64,000 nt of DNA from Varroa destructor (lineage: Eukaryota > Arthropoda > Arachnida > Mesostigmata > Varroidae). Location: assembly GCF_002443255.2 (NCBI RefSeq), contig NW_019211454.1, positions 19,497,037 to 19,561,036 on the forward strand, given 5' to 3'. The notes below the pieces were generated by a model. The model was not told where the DNA came from. It worked only from the letters and a program-made list of their open reading frames with translations, and searched no databases. Of the stretch, positions 48,833 to 58,622 are shown in pieces; position 1 is the stretch's first letter; the number at the start of each line of letters is the position of its first letter. A program made the position numbers and the translations under genes.

Positions 48833-48992
48833 TGTGACGAAATCCGATTTGGAACCGAAATTGGTGGTGGTGCCAGCTATCGAGTTGGAAGGCCCAAAGG
48901 TGGCTGATGTCAGGAAAATGCAACGGGTAGAATCCCGTCTAAACGAGATTATCGTTAGATTCGACGCAGGTCTAATGGTACGCACTCGTTAA
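48833..48992 (+). CDS. Candidate exon 2 of the same unidentified gene
   Basis: In the same frame as the preceding open segment, after a putative intron of 87 bases (GTGAAG...CATTAG; a 69-base intron ending AAAAGCAG also fits). The segment encodes SVTKSDLEPKLVVVPAIELE and continues as a charged, helix-prone stretch to TAA at 48,990. An alternative is that the frame shifts here: from 48,976 a second frame is open to 49,182 and reads protein-like, as expected of a pseudogene or of a further small intron starting at GCAG/GTCTAA. Confidence 0.25.
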
Positions 48993-49182
48993 TGGGCTCC
49001 TGTTCGAAATCAGAAGGAACACAGCCCTGTTTTCGATTGCGCTGTGTCAGGCTAAAGCATGTCCTGTCACTTCGGAAAGACAAATAGGCGCGCAGGCATT
49101 AAAAAAAACTGTACAGCAGATACTGAAGCGCGTCCGTATTAGCTTCAGCATATATCCGCACGTTAGCTGGTGGCTTGGTTAA
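48976..49182 (+). CDS. Candidate continuation in a shifted frame
   Basis: 68 sense codons between TAA stops with no ATG. The translation (ALVNGLLFEIRRNTALFSIA, later ALKKTVQQILKRVRIS) contains a basic amphipathic helix-like stretch and a Trp-Trp near the end. It directly continues the block upstream in another frame. Together the three segments suggest either a real multi-exon gene with very small introns or a frameshifted relic. No family is recognised. Confidence 0.18.
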   Translation, partial: WYALVNGLLFEIRRNTALFSIALCQAKACPVTSERQIGAQALKKTVQQILKRVRISFSIYPHVSWWLG

Positions 49183-49500
49183 AGGTTACCGAAGTCCAAA
49201 GCCTAAAAGACTGAATTTCGACGTCCATTTACGAATACCTCCCACTACAAAAGCAATCAGTTGCGGAGAGCGCCGAGATGCATACGCTTAGTATCAACGG
49301 GCGTAGTCTTTGCTGCCGAGGAATAAGAAGAACTAGCCTACGGGACAAACGAGGCTAGACTGCATGTTGGAACACTCAAGTAGGATATGTTACGGCGAGT
49401 ACTAATAATATATTTAATCTTAAGTATTTCCGTCGCCATTGCTTTAAGCCAAACGGAACACATTTGCACTGGTACAAGCTGACTAGGTCGAACTTACAAA

Positions 49501-49761
49501 TTGCCCTTTGAAAACATTTTCCTCTTTAAATATGCTGGGGGGTCCCAGGGTGCCCTCAGGTCAGACTGCGCGTCGGACGGTTGCGAAACGGAAACAACGC
49601 TTGAGACAGGTCCAAGGCTTGAATTTCTATTGCGGTCCGGAGCAGTACTTTGTAGCTTTCGTGTTCTAAATCGGCTATCCAGTAACATAAGACGTCCTGT
49701 TAACAGAGTAACGCGAAAGGTTAGCAGTGATAGCTCCGACAGCGACGGGCAAAAAATATAG
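49501..49761 (+). CDS. Candidate terminal exon, unidentified
   Basis: Open from just after a TGA at 49,480, with an acceptor-like CCCTCAG near 49,560, to TAG at 49,759. The C terminus is acidic and Ser-rich (RKVSSDSSDSDGQKI), typical of disordered, phosphorylated tails rather than random translation. A minus-strand frame of 101 codons overlaps it. It could belong with the open block 300 bases upstream. No domain is recognised. Confidence 0.18.
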   Translation: MPFENIFLFKYAGGSQGALRSDCASDGCETETTLETGPRLEFLLRSGAVLCSFRVLNRLSSNIRRPVNRVTRKVSSDSSDSDGQKI

Positions 49762-49900
49762 TAGCAAACATAGAACAGAGCGAGAAGATGTTTTCTCAAT
49801 TATCAGACGTTTTGTCACTCACGCTGCGATTTTATGTCGCGTTGGGCTCTGAAAGGTCAACGAGGATTCTCGATATGGCATTATAACACATCAATCCGGA

Positions 49901-50125
49901 ATGGCTTCCATGGCTTTCATACGTACACACGTAGGAGAGGAAAAGGCTAAGTTTGAGAATATGGCGTTGAAGCGTCATAATAAGTTTGAGAACGTAGCGT
50001 CAAAACCGCCGTTATCACCTACTACCTATTACGTATTGTTAGTTGACTGCGCGGGTTATGTTGTGCTGTGTGGGGATGGATCAGACAAATCTTTAGCTGT
50101 TATATTGAAGAGAACTGTACCATAA
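49901..50125 (+). CDS. Candidate small ORF with an internal repeat, unidentified
   Basis: 74 codons from ATG (MASMAFIRTHVGEEKAKFEN) to TAA. AAGTTTGAGAA occurs twice 33 bases apart, giving KFENMA and KFENVA, a short in-frame repeat as seen in coding minisatellites. The second half is hydrophobic (YYVLLVDCAGYVVLCG). No family is recognised. It follows the 48.4-49.8 kb block on the same strand. Confidence 0.2.
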   Translation: MASMAFIRTHVGEEKAKFENMALKRHNKFENVASKPPLSPTTYYVLLVDCAGYVVLCGDGSDKSLAVILKRTVP

Positions 50126-50511
50126 GTAGAAGCGGGATATTGTCCTCTGGCAGAAGATAGGTATATGCGATAATCACAATTAAATTAATATTTTTAATTT
50201 CTTTCTTTGCTTCCGAATTAGCCGATATTGAGGAAAATAAAAAAGTATGGTAAGAAGAAAAAACTTGTCGCGCATTCATTCATGTGCGGGACCTGAAATT
50301 TTGCCTTTAGACGAAAACCAGGCCTAGAAGCTGTCCTCGTTAATATTCTACCTGTGTCCTACATTTTATTGTATTGTACACCGGTTTCATATACCTAAGT
50401 AATTTTAATCATGAATATTTAAAGCAGCAAATTTAACTTGGTCCAATCAAATTATGTTGCTGTTTCTGCTCTATGTGAAGCCAAGTAGTTCATTCAACTG
50501 CACTTTTGTGT
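50126..50511. other. Nothing recognised
   Basis: AT-rich sequence leading to hairpin 3. No ORF or RNA. Confidence 0.4.
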
Positions 50512-50574
50512 TTAGCTGCCAAATAGTCTTTTTGCACCATTTTATATGGTGCAAAAAGACTATTTGGCAGCTAA
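50512..50574. repeat. Perfect 29-bp inverted repeat (hairpin 3)
   Basis: Arms 50,512-50,540 and 50,546-50,574 are perfect reverse complements over all 29 bases, with a loop of only TTTAT. It is the longest perfect hairpin in the window. Complete pairing with a five-base loop is unlike a typical animal microRNA precursor and suggests a very recent inverted duplication or template switch, or an endo-siRNA-type hairpin. No target-site duplication or longer element is visible around it. Confidence 0.97.
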
Positions 50575-52843
50575 CAGCTTGTTTACATTTGTTACAGTTT
50601 TTTTTTATATCTGCTGCGGGCTTCGTTAAGCAAGTATAGCTAACCCACTACGCCTGTGGTCGCAACATGGCGATGATACGTTCGCAACCAACTCCTGTTT
50701 TGAATAGGTGAATTCTATCTTGGTCCACCGGCTTACACTGTGTATTACTATGTAATGTACACTGTACATTGACGGCCTCACAATGACCCCCGATCGTAAT
50801 AGATCTGCTTTCGTCTTGCAGTCGTGTAAAGATCCATCTTTACTCCGGTGGGTTGGCACATATATATTACACATGTATGTATACTACTATTCCGTACGGT
50901 ATATATATATAGCATAGAATAGAATAGTAGAATACGGCATTAGTTGGCCATCTGGGGAATAAGGAACCGATGGACAGACGTTTTCTTTCTGTCAACGCTG
51001 CCATCGTTCCGCGGGTAACCTCCCTGTCCCACGTCCTTCCTCTTAATATCCCGAAATTCCACTTGCGAGAACCTGCATTCTCACACATACAGCCCACACA
51101 GGTCCATGCATAGAGCCTATCCCACATTACACAGCGAGTACTAATGAGGTTGCGTGGGCGGGTGCTTTCTGCCGGAACACAGGTTGGGACGGAACGGCGG
51201 TAGGGCTAGGGAAAGCAGACTAGGACGAGCCTAAGCAGGAGGCTGATCCTTACGCTGTTATTGCTTCTGCTTCTCCTGCTGTATCTGTCACACGACAGAC
51301 CTGTCACACCGGATGCTGCCATACACAGATCTGTAAGGGGAAGCCGCTCGGCTAGTCGCCGTCTGCCAGGTCGACTCGGCTTCAACTCGCTCGGTCTCCT
51401 GGTGTTCTCTCGTTTGCCTTCCTTGCCCGCATTGACTTGCCTAGCCCACGGATATTCTTCGTTCCCTTGGCTGTCTTCCCTTGGTCTAATAAGGCTGCAT
51501 CCATCGCCTGCCCTTCCTCTTCGTTGTTGCTGTGCTGTTCTTGTTCATGGTCTCAGCGGCCTATCCTAAACAGCTGGACGACATCCACCCAGGATCTATG
51601 TTTATTTGGTGGCAGGCCATCCGCAGGACCTCTTGGTACCGACAGTCCAGCCAGGTATTTTCTCCCTTATGTTCTCGTTGTCTTAAAAAGAGGAATGAAA
51701 GGAAAGGTTACTGAAGGATTTTGACAAGCAGAGGAACTCCTTTTACTAGCAATAACCTCAGCTGTAGCTCTTTACCTAGTTTCTGTTAGCAAGGCGGGTT
51801 GGCTAATAGCCTGCAGTGACATCGCTGGAATATCCCTCTGTCTTTTCTTCTGTTTCTTGTAGACAGCAATTTGCTTGATCCCTTTTTGGCTGTTCTAAGA
51901 CACATCCTAAACTTATTTGTCAACCACAGCAGTAAGAGGGCAATAGCTAACCTCTTCTTCGGACAGGAAGATCCCATAGACATCGCGCTCTGAATAAAGT
52001 TCTCCAGTAGGTTGATCTTAGTTGCCCCAAACAGTGGGCAGCAGGCAGCCTACGAGGCCCAAGCCGACTGTTATCAGGCTATTGTGCTAAACATGGTGAG
52101 TGTGGCAATCGAGGCAATAGTGATGAAATTTGGGGAAAGTGGGTTAGGCATACCTTGTCAGTGTTACCACTTAGGTACAGCGAGTACCGCAAGCCATCTC
52201 GTGCCCTTTCGATAGGGGCTGCATCTGTGCACATAGAGTATAACACATACGGGAGTGTAAACTGAAAGTAGATATGCCCTCGTTGTAGATTTAATTTATC
52301 GTCAACCGGCACTGCGGACAATACGATCGTGTGTTGATGCAGCGATATCCACTTCATCATATAGATTACTACCGACTGCGTTAAGAATCCGGAGTGTGCC
52401 TTTGTCAAATAGATTATATTTAAGAGGCTAAAAATAAATTTATAATGAATTTTTCTTTCTGTAAATTACTAACTTCACAGAAGTTTTCCGTAATTCATTG
52501 TAAAATCCGGCCATATTTTTTCGGAATCAGATACGAGTCAGATGTGAAAACCTTCATTGAACTTACTAGGCGGTTGTAAGCTAATCCGGCGGATTTTGAA
52601 GTCCAATAACTTTTTAATTGGTTGGACTAGAATGATGATTTTTCAATGCGTTGGAGATATATTTTTTAATTCTTCGTGCACTCATCGTAGCCTTCTGACA
52701 GTTTATGAACGGACCAATGCCTATCATTTGCGTTCCCATAAGTATTTTCTCTGCCTATGGTTTCTCGAAGAAAACAGATACGTAGTATATGCTTGCCGAA
52801 CAATGACCTCTCTTTGGGGCACGAAATCCGTAATCACTTAAAC
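50575..52843. other. Non-coding stretch with a GC-richer patch at 51.2-51.7 kb
   Basis: AATGTACACTGTACATT at 50,754-50,770 is a 17-base palindrome. The 51,261-51,724 patch has overlapping plus frames rich in Leu/Ser/Pro produced by CT-rich sequence; no protein is supported. Frames at 52,012-52,408 and 52,557-52,841 are opposed or unremarkable. Confidence 0.4.
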
Positions 52844-53281
52844 TTAGATCGGAAAAATAAGCGGATTGAAACCAATATTGTGTATGCCTTTATTCAATAT
52901 AGAAAGTGAGTACGGCGCGGCGATGATGTTTGGCACTGTGTTTAAATAACCAGACGGCATGCTTACCACTACCGTACCAACGATCCATGGATCTGTTGAG
53001 ACCTCGAGATAGCGAACGGCATTCATCGTTTCGTATTCGTCGTGCATCTCATAGGAGCTCTCCCGATGTGTATTGTAAATACTGCCATTTCCCGATATCC
53101 GTTGCCAGTATAACCATTTTCTGACATCCACTGCAGGTACTATTATAACGGTACACCCGAACTTACGTGACACCGCCACCAAACTCGATTTCTCTTCATG
53201 GTGTCCGTCTCTCTTCGGCTGGCGGGTGAGACTGAACTGTATTTCGTCTACGACGACCGTATGCTCCGGACGCGTTTTTTG
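52844..53281 (-). CDS. Candidate minus-strand coding segment with splice-like sites, unidentified
   Basis: Open for 145 codons on the minus strand. Within it, 53,130 down to 52,967 is bracketed by an acceptor-like TACCTGCAG and a donor GTAAGC, giving a 164-base exon encoding DVRKWLYWQRISGNGSIYNT and onward. A second donor, GTAAGT, lies at 53,166 but would leave only a 36-base intron. The upstream part reads RPEHTVVVDEIQFSLTRQPK. Its DE..F.L pattern loosely recalls the first catalytic motif of IS630/Tc1-type transposases, which is speculative. Beyond one stop, the same frame stays open a further 30 codons. Confidence 0.22.
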   Translation of the reverse strand, partial: QKTRPEHTVVVDEIQFSLTRQPKRDGHHEEKSSLVAVSRKFGCTVIIVPAVDVRKWLYWQRISGNGSIYNTHRESSYEMHDEYETMNAVRYLEVSTDPWIVGTVVVSMPSGYLNTVPNIIAAPYSLSILNKGIHNIGFNPLIFPI

Positions 53282-56200
53282 TTAATTAAGGCGTCGCAAA
53301 TTGCACCTGGAATACACCACACGCATTTCTAATTGGCCTGGAATATATTCATCGGGAACCCATTTTAAACTCACTTCTTGCAAAGTTCAGTATTTGGATC
53401 AGTTATGGGTTACTTTCAGTATATTTTCGGTTTTGGCCACCTTTAGACTCCAAGCCCTGCGTTCGCGAAAAGCCCCCTCGATTGTGACAATATGTCTCTG
53501 TCCTTTGGGTCCGACATATGGTCACCTATTTACTGGTCTTTAGCACGTCAATCTAGATTCTTGAAACATTCGCAACATTCACTTATTGAACTTTCCCTTA
53601 AACCTCACTCTAGTCGGGCTATCGCGTTCGAAGAATAAAAAGCTTGATTGCTGAGCGTTGATTTTTAAGACCAAGTTATTTCTGAAATTAACCGATTTTC
53701 ACTTATAAAAAAAACTGGAGTACCTAGCAGGTAGATTTCATCTGCTAGTAACACGTAGCTCAAAACTTACTCAGTTTAAAGTGGGCCGAATTTGCTCGTA
53801 ACAGCCTAATTGGTATTGCAATGTATCTTTTTGTTCTTGAGCTCTCTGACCTTCTACACCAAAACGGACCTTATTGCATATCGATTAGAAAGTTGACAGT
53901 GATTCATGCGTATCATTTCGACAAGTCAAAATACTGTTTCGTTACGAAAACAACGTCATGTATATTTTTTTTCATAAGGGATGAACTATAGACGTACGGG
54001 TATCTTGTATGCATTAGATGGGTGAGTGCAGGAAAGCCAAATAGAATCTACAGGTTAAATAGTTAAACAGCTCCTAATAGTTCTAGTTCCGGCGTAATAT
54101 CTCTTCGCGGAAGCTATTGTTATAACGAACCTCTCTCGGCGACAGAGTAATCGCATAGATATACCGATTGTGGGACGACCCAGATTTTAATCGCTATAGT
54201 GTTTAATTGAAACTCGTCACCTCTACTACCCTAGCCATTAGTAGACCTATTGACTGTGAACTGAGACACTGGTGATGGCCGTCATAGACACTTGATTTCC
54301 CCATATCGCCTTACATTTGACGTAACAGACTATCTTAACTATTGTATTCTTCTAGCGCTATGTATGTACGTATGGCAGGATTTACGCTTCCGAGCGTTTA
54401 TAGTGAGACGCTATAGAAACATGCTTTTAGTATGGCATCACATGTCGAACGGCAGATGGACATTTGTCCGGTCACGTTACGCACGATAATCTTTTCAGTC
54501 AATTGTCCTAGTGAGCTCTGCAGTTAACTGAGCTGTTTTTCCGCAACGGACGTTCTCCGAACAGCAACGCACAGCCACGATCCAATTTTTCTCGATTCCG
54601 ACCTTACCATAAAAATCGCTCGCTCCGTTCGTAGAGTTCAGGAGTGAACACCTTCCGTTTAGTTCGCATCAAGCACAAAGATCCCTCCCGAGAGAAACTT
54701 CTGAGGCTCCAGGATCTGTTCAAATCGGACGGTCGAATCAAGTCGGTGGCGAAGCCTGTTTCGCCTCCATCCCGAATCCTCGCTCCTAGAAGACCTTCTT
54801 AAGTTGGCGAACACGCATCTAGACGTTGTGCGCATTCTAATTGAGGTGTAATTTCCACGCTCTCGAGATACGCATCGGGTTGTCGGACCCAGTTCTTGGT
54901 TTGTGAGTGGCTGGTCCTTCGGAGTCTATCGACGACAGATGGCATTACGGGTAATGTCTGTCTGAACCAGCAATTTTTCTTGCAATGTCTCGAAGGTAGT
55001 CCATGAAGCTACTGCTGCTGCTGCGATCGTTCCACCCACGATCGTGATCTTCGAAAACAGGGAGTAGGGAAAAAGAAATTGGAGACGCTTGACTTTTTCT
55101 TAGTATTCGCCATCCATCCTGCGTTGAGGCGCGATTATCTCAGTGACCTCCTGTGCTCCTTTTTTGAAGGTTTTCAAGCAAATCTTTTTTCGTCGCGGAG
55201 CCTTGTACGCCTAACAAGTGAAGCTTTCAATTAGTAGATTTATCAGGATATGTCCGAAAAGGCTCACTCCTTATCGTAAGAAAGTATCATCGTAATCAAC
55301 ATGAAAAGAATCCAGTCAAAAAACCTGATACAACACCGAGCCGTTCCAGTCAACCTCGGTGACGGGGGCAGCTTTAAGAAGCTTTGCACAGCTTGGGGCT
55401 CGAGGCGGCTAGAAAGGGCCGCGGAACAGCAACGTTGTCTGAGGTCTGCTTACCACGTGTGACCCTTGCCAAACGCATCTGTTCCGGCAGGCTATTTTTT
55501 CAGTCTTGTTATAGATCGTAATCCTTGGACGCACGGAGAAAGTTTTATTACAGCTACTCGTGCGAAAAAAATCACTTTATAGTGACAGTGCGCACACCTT
55601 ATACAATGAGCAAATTATTAAATGATTAATTGAGGTGCCTGTTGTTTACGTATTTTGTTACAACTAGATGTTATTTACCAGACAAACGGTATTGTTAGTT
55701 TATCATACGCATATTTCCATGTTTGCTTCCGTTTGTTGATTTTAACAATTTAAATTAGAGCAAGTATTATTGAACATGCACATTGTTACAGGGCACTTAG
55801 ACGAAGGTTATGGGTATTTGCCTATATCAATGCTCATAGTAGGCCAGTGCTGCGCCGTCAAGTAGTTTATAACGTCGCTAGAAAGGCATTTCTCTATGAA
55901 CCGTTAAAAGTTACTCCTTTTTTTAAAAAAGTCCCAAAGTAAACGGTGTTGTCGGTACCAAACTGCGTTCGCGTCAAGCATACGTGATTAAGACTGATCT
56001 CCTAATAAGATGCTATGTCCGAAGAAGCCTACTCATTCTATATTGGACGGTACCACGTGTAGAAGCCTCAACACATACAAGCGACTAGCCAGAATCTAAC
56101 AGTCAGAACTGCTAGCATACGACTCGACAAATCCAGATTAGTAAAGCCGAAGAAAGCAAATGACGCCTCATCATCGTGTGTTGCTTTTCACAAGGTTGAT

Positions 56201-57148
56201 TGGCCCAATCTAAACGTCCTCGAAATAGCGCTTTCTAGGAAAATCTAAGTTATAGCCAACATACGGAAACAAACCAGGGGTGCGCCGTTCAATGGGAAAA
56301 TCATGATTATCTTATTTATTCACGTACAGATTTAACTAGCTGACCGTGCGTCAATGTCGTCAATTGAAGAGCGGAAATGATCTTCCTTGGAAACGAGAAG
56401 CTTGACATAGAATAAGAGCTCGCTGCCTGAAGCGTTATCATTCCAGCATAGATGCTGACATTCACGTTAGATAGAATTCACTTACTGCACAAATCGACGT
56501 CGCCCGATTAACTATAAACCAAACCATTGTCTTAACAGTTTTTTTTATACATACACGCACACATATGTCATTATAAATGAATACTTTTTTTGTCGAAACG
56601 TATTATTATACATAGAATTTTCGCCGTTTTTTTTTTGGCTTTCATTGTGTACCACTTTGAAGAGATCCCTGACGTTCAACATGTAAACTACAGGTGTCTT
56701 ACCTGGGGACGCCCGGATTCATACAGACATTTTATTAACGACAATGGTTTCGTTTATAGCCGAACGTTTTGCACATTGCTGTCACTAGAGCTGCAGACTC
56801 TGCTGATCTCTACGGAACGTTCGGTCAGCGTCTCACAATTCTATCCGTGGGTCGACAGCCGATACAGCTCCTCTGCCCACTACTATTCCACTATTCAGCT
56901 TTTGCCTAAGCCTCGACGGCTGAAAGCTGAAGCGCAACCTGGAGAATCGCTTGGTCAGCAACATCGCTGACCCCTTTGGGACAATGTCATGCCAATCAAA
57001 TTCACTTGTTGATCAATAGCTGGATAGGTCTCCTCAGCAGTAAAAGGCGGATATCCGTGGTAGTCTCTCTTGTGCTCCAGTTGAAAAATCGCTGAGCCAC
57101 CACACTGCGTTGTTAAGACTCTTTTATAGCGTCTAGCATACGTAAAGC
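53282..57148. other. Long non-coding stretch
   Basis: Frames at 53,301-53,543, 54,292-54,489 and 56,590-56,970 are open but unidentified; the last begins in a T-rich run and is hydrophobic for that reason. A (CTG)4 tract lies at about 55,012-55,024. No RNA or mobile element is recognised. Confidence 0.4.
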
Positions 57149-57556
57149 ATGCACTGCCTCCCTGTTCATCCTACGAACGCGTTGGACCTGCTATATTCGC
57201 TAGCCGTGTTCACTATTTGTCTGTTGGACCTACGTGCGAATCTCTTCCCAACACAGAGAACTGGCTCGACGAATAAGAATAGGTCTCGAGAAAGCCTACG
57301 GCTGATACCAACAACTTATCTAGGTTCATCTGCTATGTACATGTTTACATCTGTCTGGTGTGTGTATAAGCTAGCAGAGGATCGCAACGACTATCAATGC
57401 AGTAAAAATCTTCAAAGCAGATGTTTTATCTCGGGTAAATCCGTAGAAGAGGGCGAGTTAGTCATTTGCTATGAAGTTGACGTTAAATTCAGTTCAAGCC
57501 ATCATCCTACACGTAGCTCTTATCAGCGTAGAACTGATTTTAAACGGTACGTGTAG
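57149..57556 (+). CDS. ATG-initiated ORF, unidentified
   Basis: 135 codons from a true ATG (MHCLPVHPTNALDLLYSLAV) to TAG. Residues 14-28 form a hydrophobic stretch that could be a membrane anchor or a signal anchor. The C-terminal half is polar, with several Cys and a Ser/His-rich tail. No opposing long frame overlaps it and there is no low complexity. I recognise no domain. It is slightly better than chance because of its length with a real ATG. Confidence 0.25.
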   Translation: MHCLPVHPTNALDLLYSLAVFTICLLDLRANLFPTQRTGSTNKNRSRESLRLIPTTYLGSSAMYMFTSVWCVYKLAEDRNDYQCSKNLQSRCFISGKSVEEGELVICYEVDVKFSSSHHPTRSSYQRRTDFKRYV

Positions 57557-57944
57557 CTGTAACCCAGAGACGACGGTTATGACAGCTTTTTTCCTCGTAC
57601 AGATAATATTTTGAAGTAAATAAGCGCAGATATACTTATCGAAATTGCAGGACACATCGATACTAGAGAGGAGCGTTTCATTTACGATGTAACTATCACT
57701 TGGGCTGTCGTTGAAAATGCCTGTGGACTTGAAAAACTTAGCAACAGGTTGTTGAGGCTGATTTTAACTTGTAAACTTCACCTATGTTAGATTAGTTGGG
57801 GACGTTACTTACGCAAATTGTAGGTCGTTCGTTGAAACGATTAAAACGAGAACCGTATACATACTACGATGCATCATGCAATTTCGAACATGAACTTAAA
57901 GCTTGTCAATGACGCCTGTCTGACAATACGATACTTCTTCATTT
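57557..57944. other. Nothing recognised
   Basis: Non-coding sequence between two candidate frames. No feature can be supported. Confidence 0.35.
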
Positions 57945-58397
57945 TCATTTATTCAAATTGCACACATTACTATCAAACGCTCTCCCCGTTATCACAGAGT
58001 AATTTCTCATTAGTGGATACTGTATGAATGATATTTGGACTTTTTTTTTCTTCGTCAAGCAACCTTGTGATCGCTCGAGAATCCAACCTGCGCCTGGCTT
58101 GCCAACAAATGCCAAAGTGCGTGATGCTGGGTATAGTTCATTCGAGAGTGAATTCTGTCGTATAAAGACCGTATAAAGTCGTATAAAACTTATAGATAGT
58201 TCTTCAGCGATGCCATATCCTTCAAATAGACGAAGCCGAAACGGCCGGTAAAACGTCAGACGGAGCGCGCCAGATAAACAGCTGGTGGCGTTAAAAAGAA
58301 AATGATCTCGATTGTTTTTTCCATGTCGGCGATGTTTTGTGCCGTCCCAATTGCTGAACAACTGTTTTCGCTTTGTCCTAATGAAGAAACTGGCCAT
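57945..58397 (-). CDS. ATG-initiated ORF opposing another, unidentified
   Basis: 150 codons from a true ATG (MASFFIRTKRKQLFSNWDGT) to TGA. The product is basic, with a poly-Lys stretch from a T run at about 58,041. Three near-tandem CGTATAAA units (58,159-58,187) encode part of it. No domain is recognised. It overlaps the start of a plus-strand ATG frame at 58,302, so at most one of the two is likely to be real over the shared 96 bases. Confidence 0.2.
   Translation of the reverse strand: MASFFIRTKRKQLFSNWDGTKHRRHGKNNRDHFLFNATSCLSGALRLTFYRPFRLRLFEGYGIAEELSISFIRLYTVFIRQNSLSNELYPASRTLAFVGKPGAGWILERSQGCLTKKKKVQISFIQYPLMRNYSVITGRAFDSNVCNLNK
58159..58187. repeat. Three near-tandem CGTATAAA units
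   Basis: CGTATAAA begins at 58,159, 58,170 and 58,180, spaced 11 and 10 bases. The units could be slippage products. Each contains a TATAAA string, but with no downstream gene to serve I do not call a promoter. Confidence 0.7.
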
Positions 58398-58622
58398 CTC
58401 ACAAGTGCAGTTGCATCTTCCTTTTGCAATAGCGGCAATAGTTGCCCCTTTCTGTTACGTTACATTAGCCATTACGTCACCAGCTGTGCCCGTCTCTTCC
58501 TTCAGATCTCGCCTCTTCCTCCCATGCTAATACCTTTTGAGGATAGGACGACACGGGAAATTTTCCTTTTGGCGCGGAAGACTGACATCGTTCACAGGTT
58601 TTTCTCAGGCAATTCTTTTTGA
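58302..58622 (+). CDS. Candidate secreted-like ORF, unidentified
   Basis: 106 codons from a true ATG to TGA. The N terminus MISIVFSMSAMFCAVPIAEQ is hydrophobic and signal-peptide-like, with a possible cleavage after Pro-Ile-Ala at residue 18. Several cysteines follow in the first two thirds, as in small secreted proteins. It lacks a Lys or Arg in the first few residues. It opposes and partly overlaps the minus-strand frame starting at 58,397. No family is recognised. Confidence 0.22.
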   Translation: MISIVFSMSAMFCAVPIAEQLFSLCPNEETGHLTSAVASSFCNSGNSCPFLLRYISHYVTSCARLFLQISPLPPMLIPFEDRTTREIFLLARKTDIVHRFFSGNSF

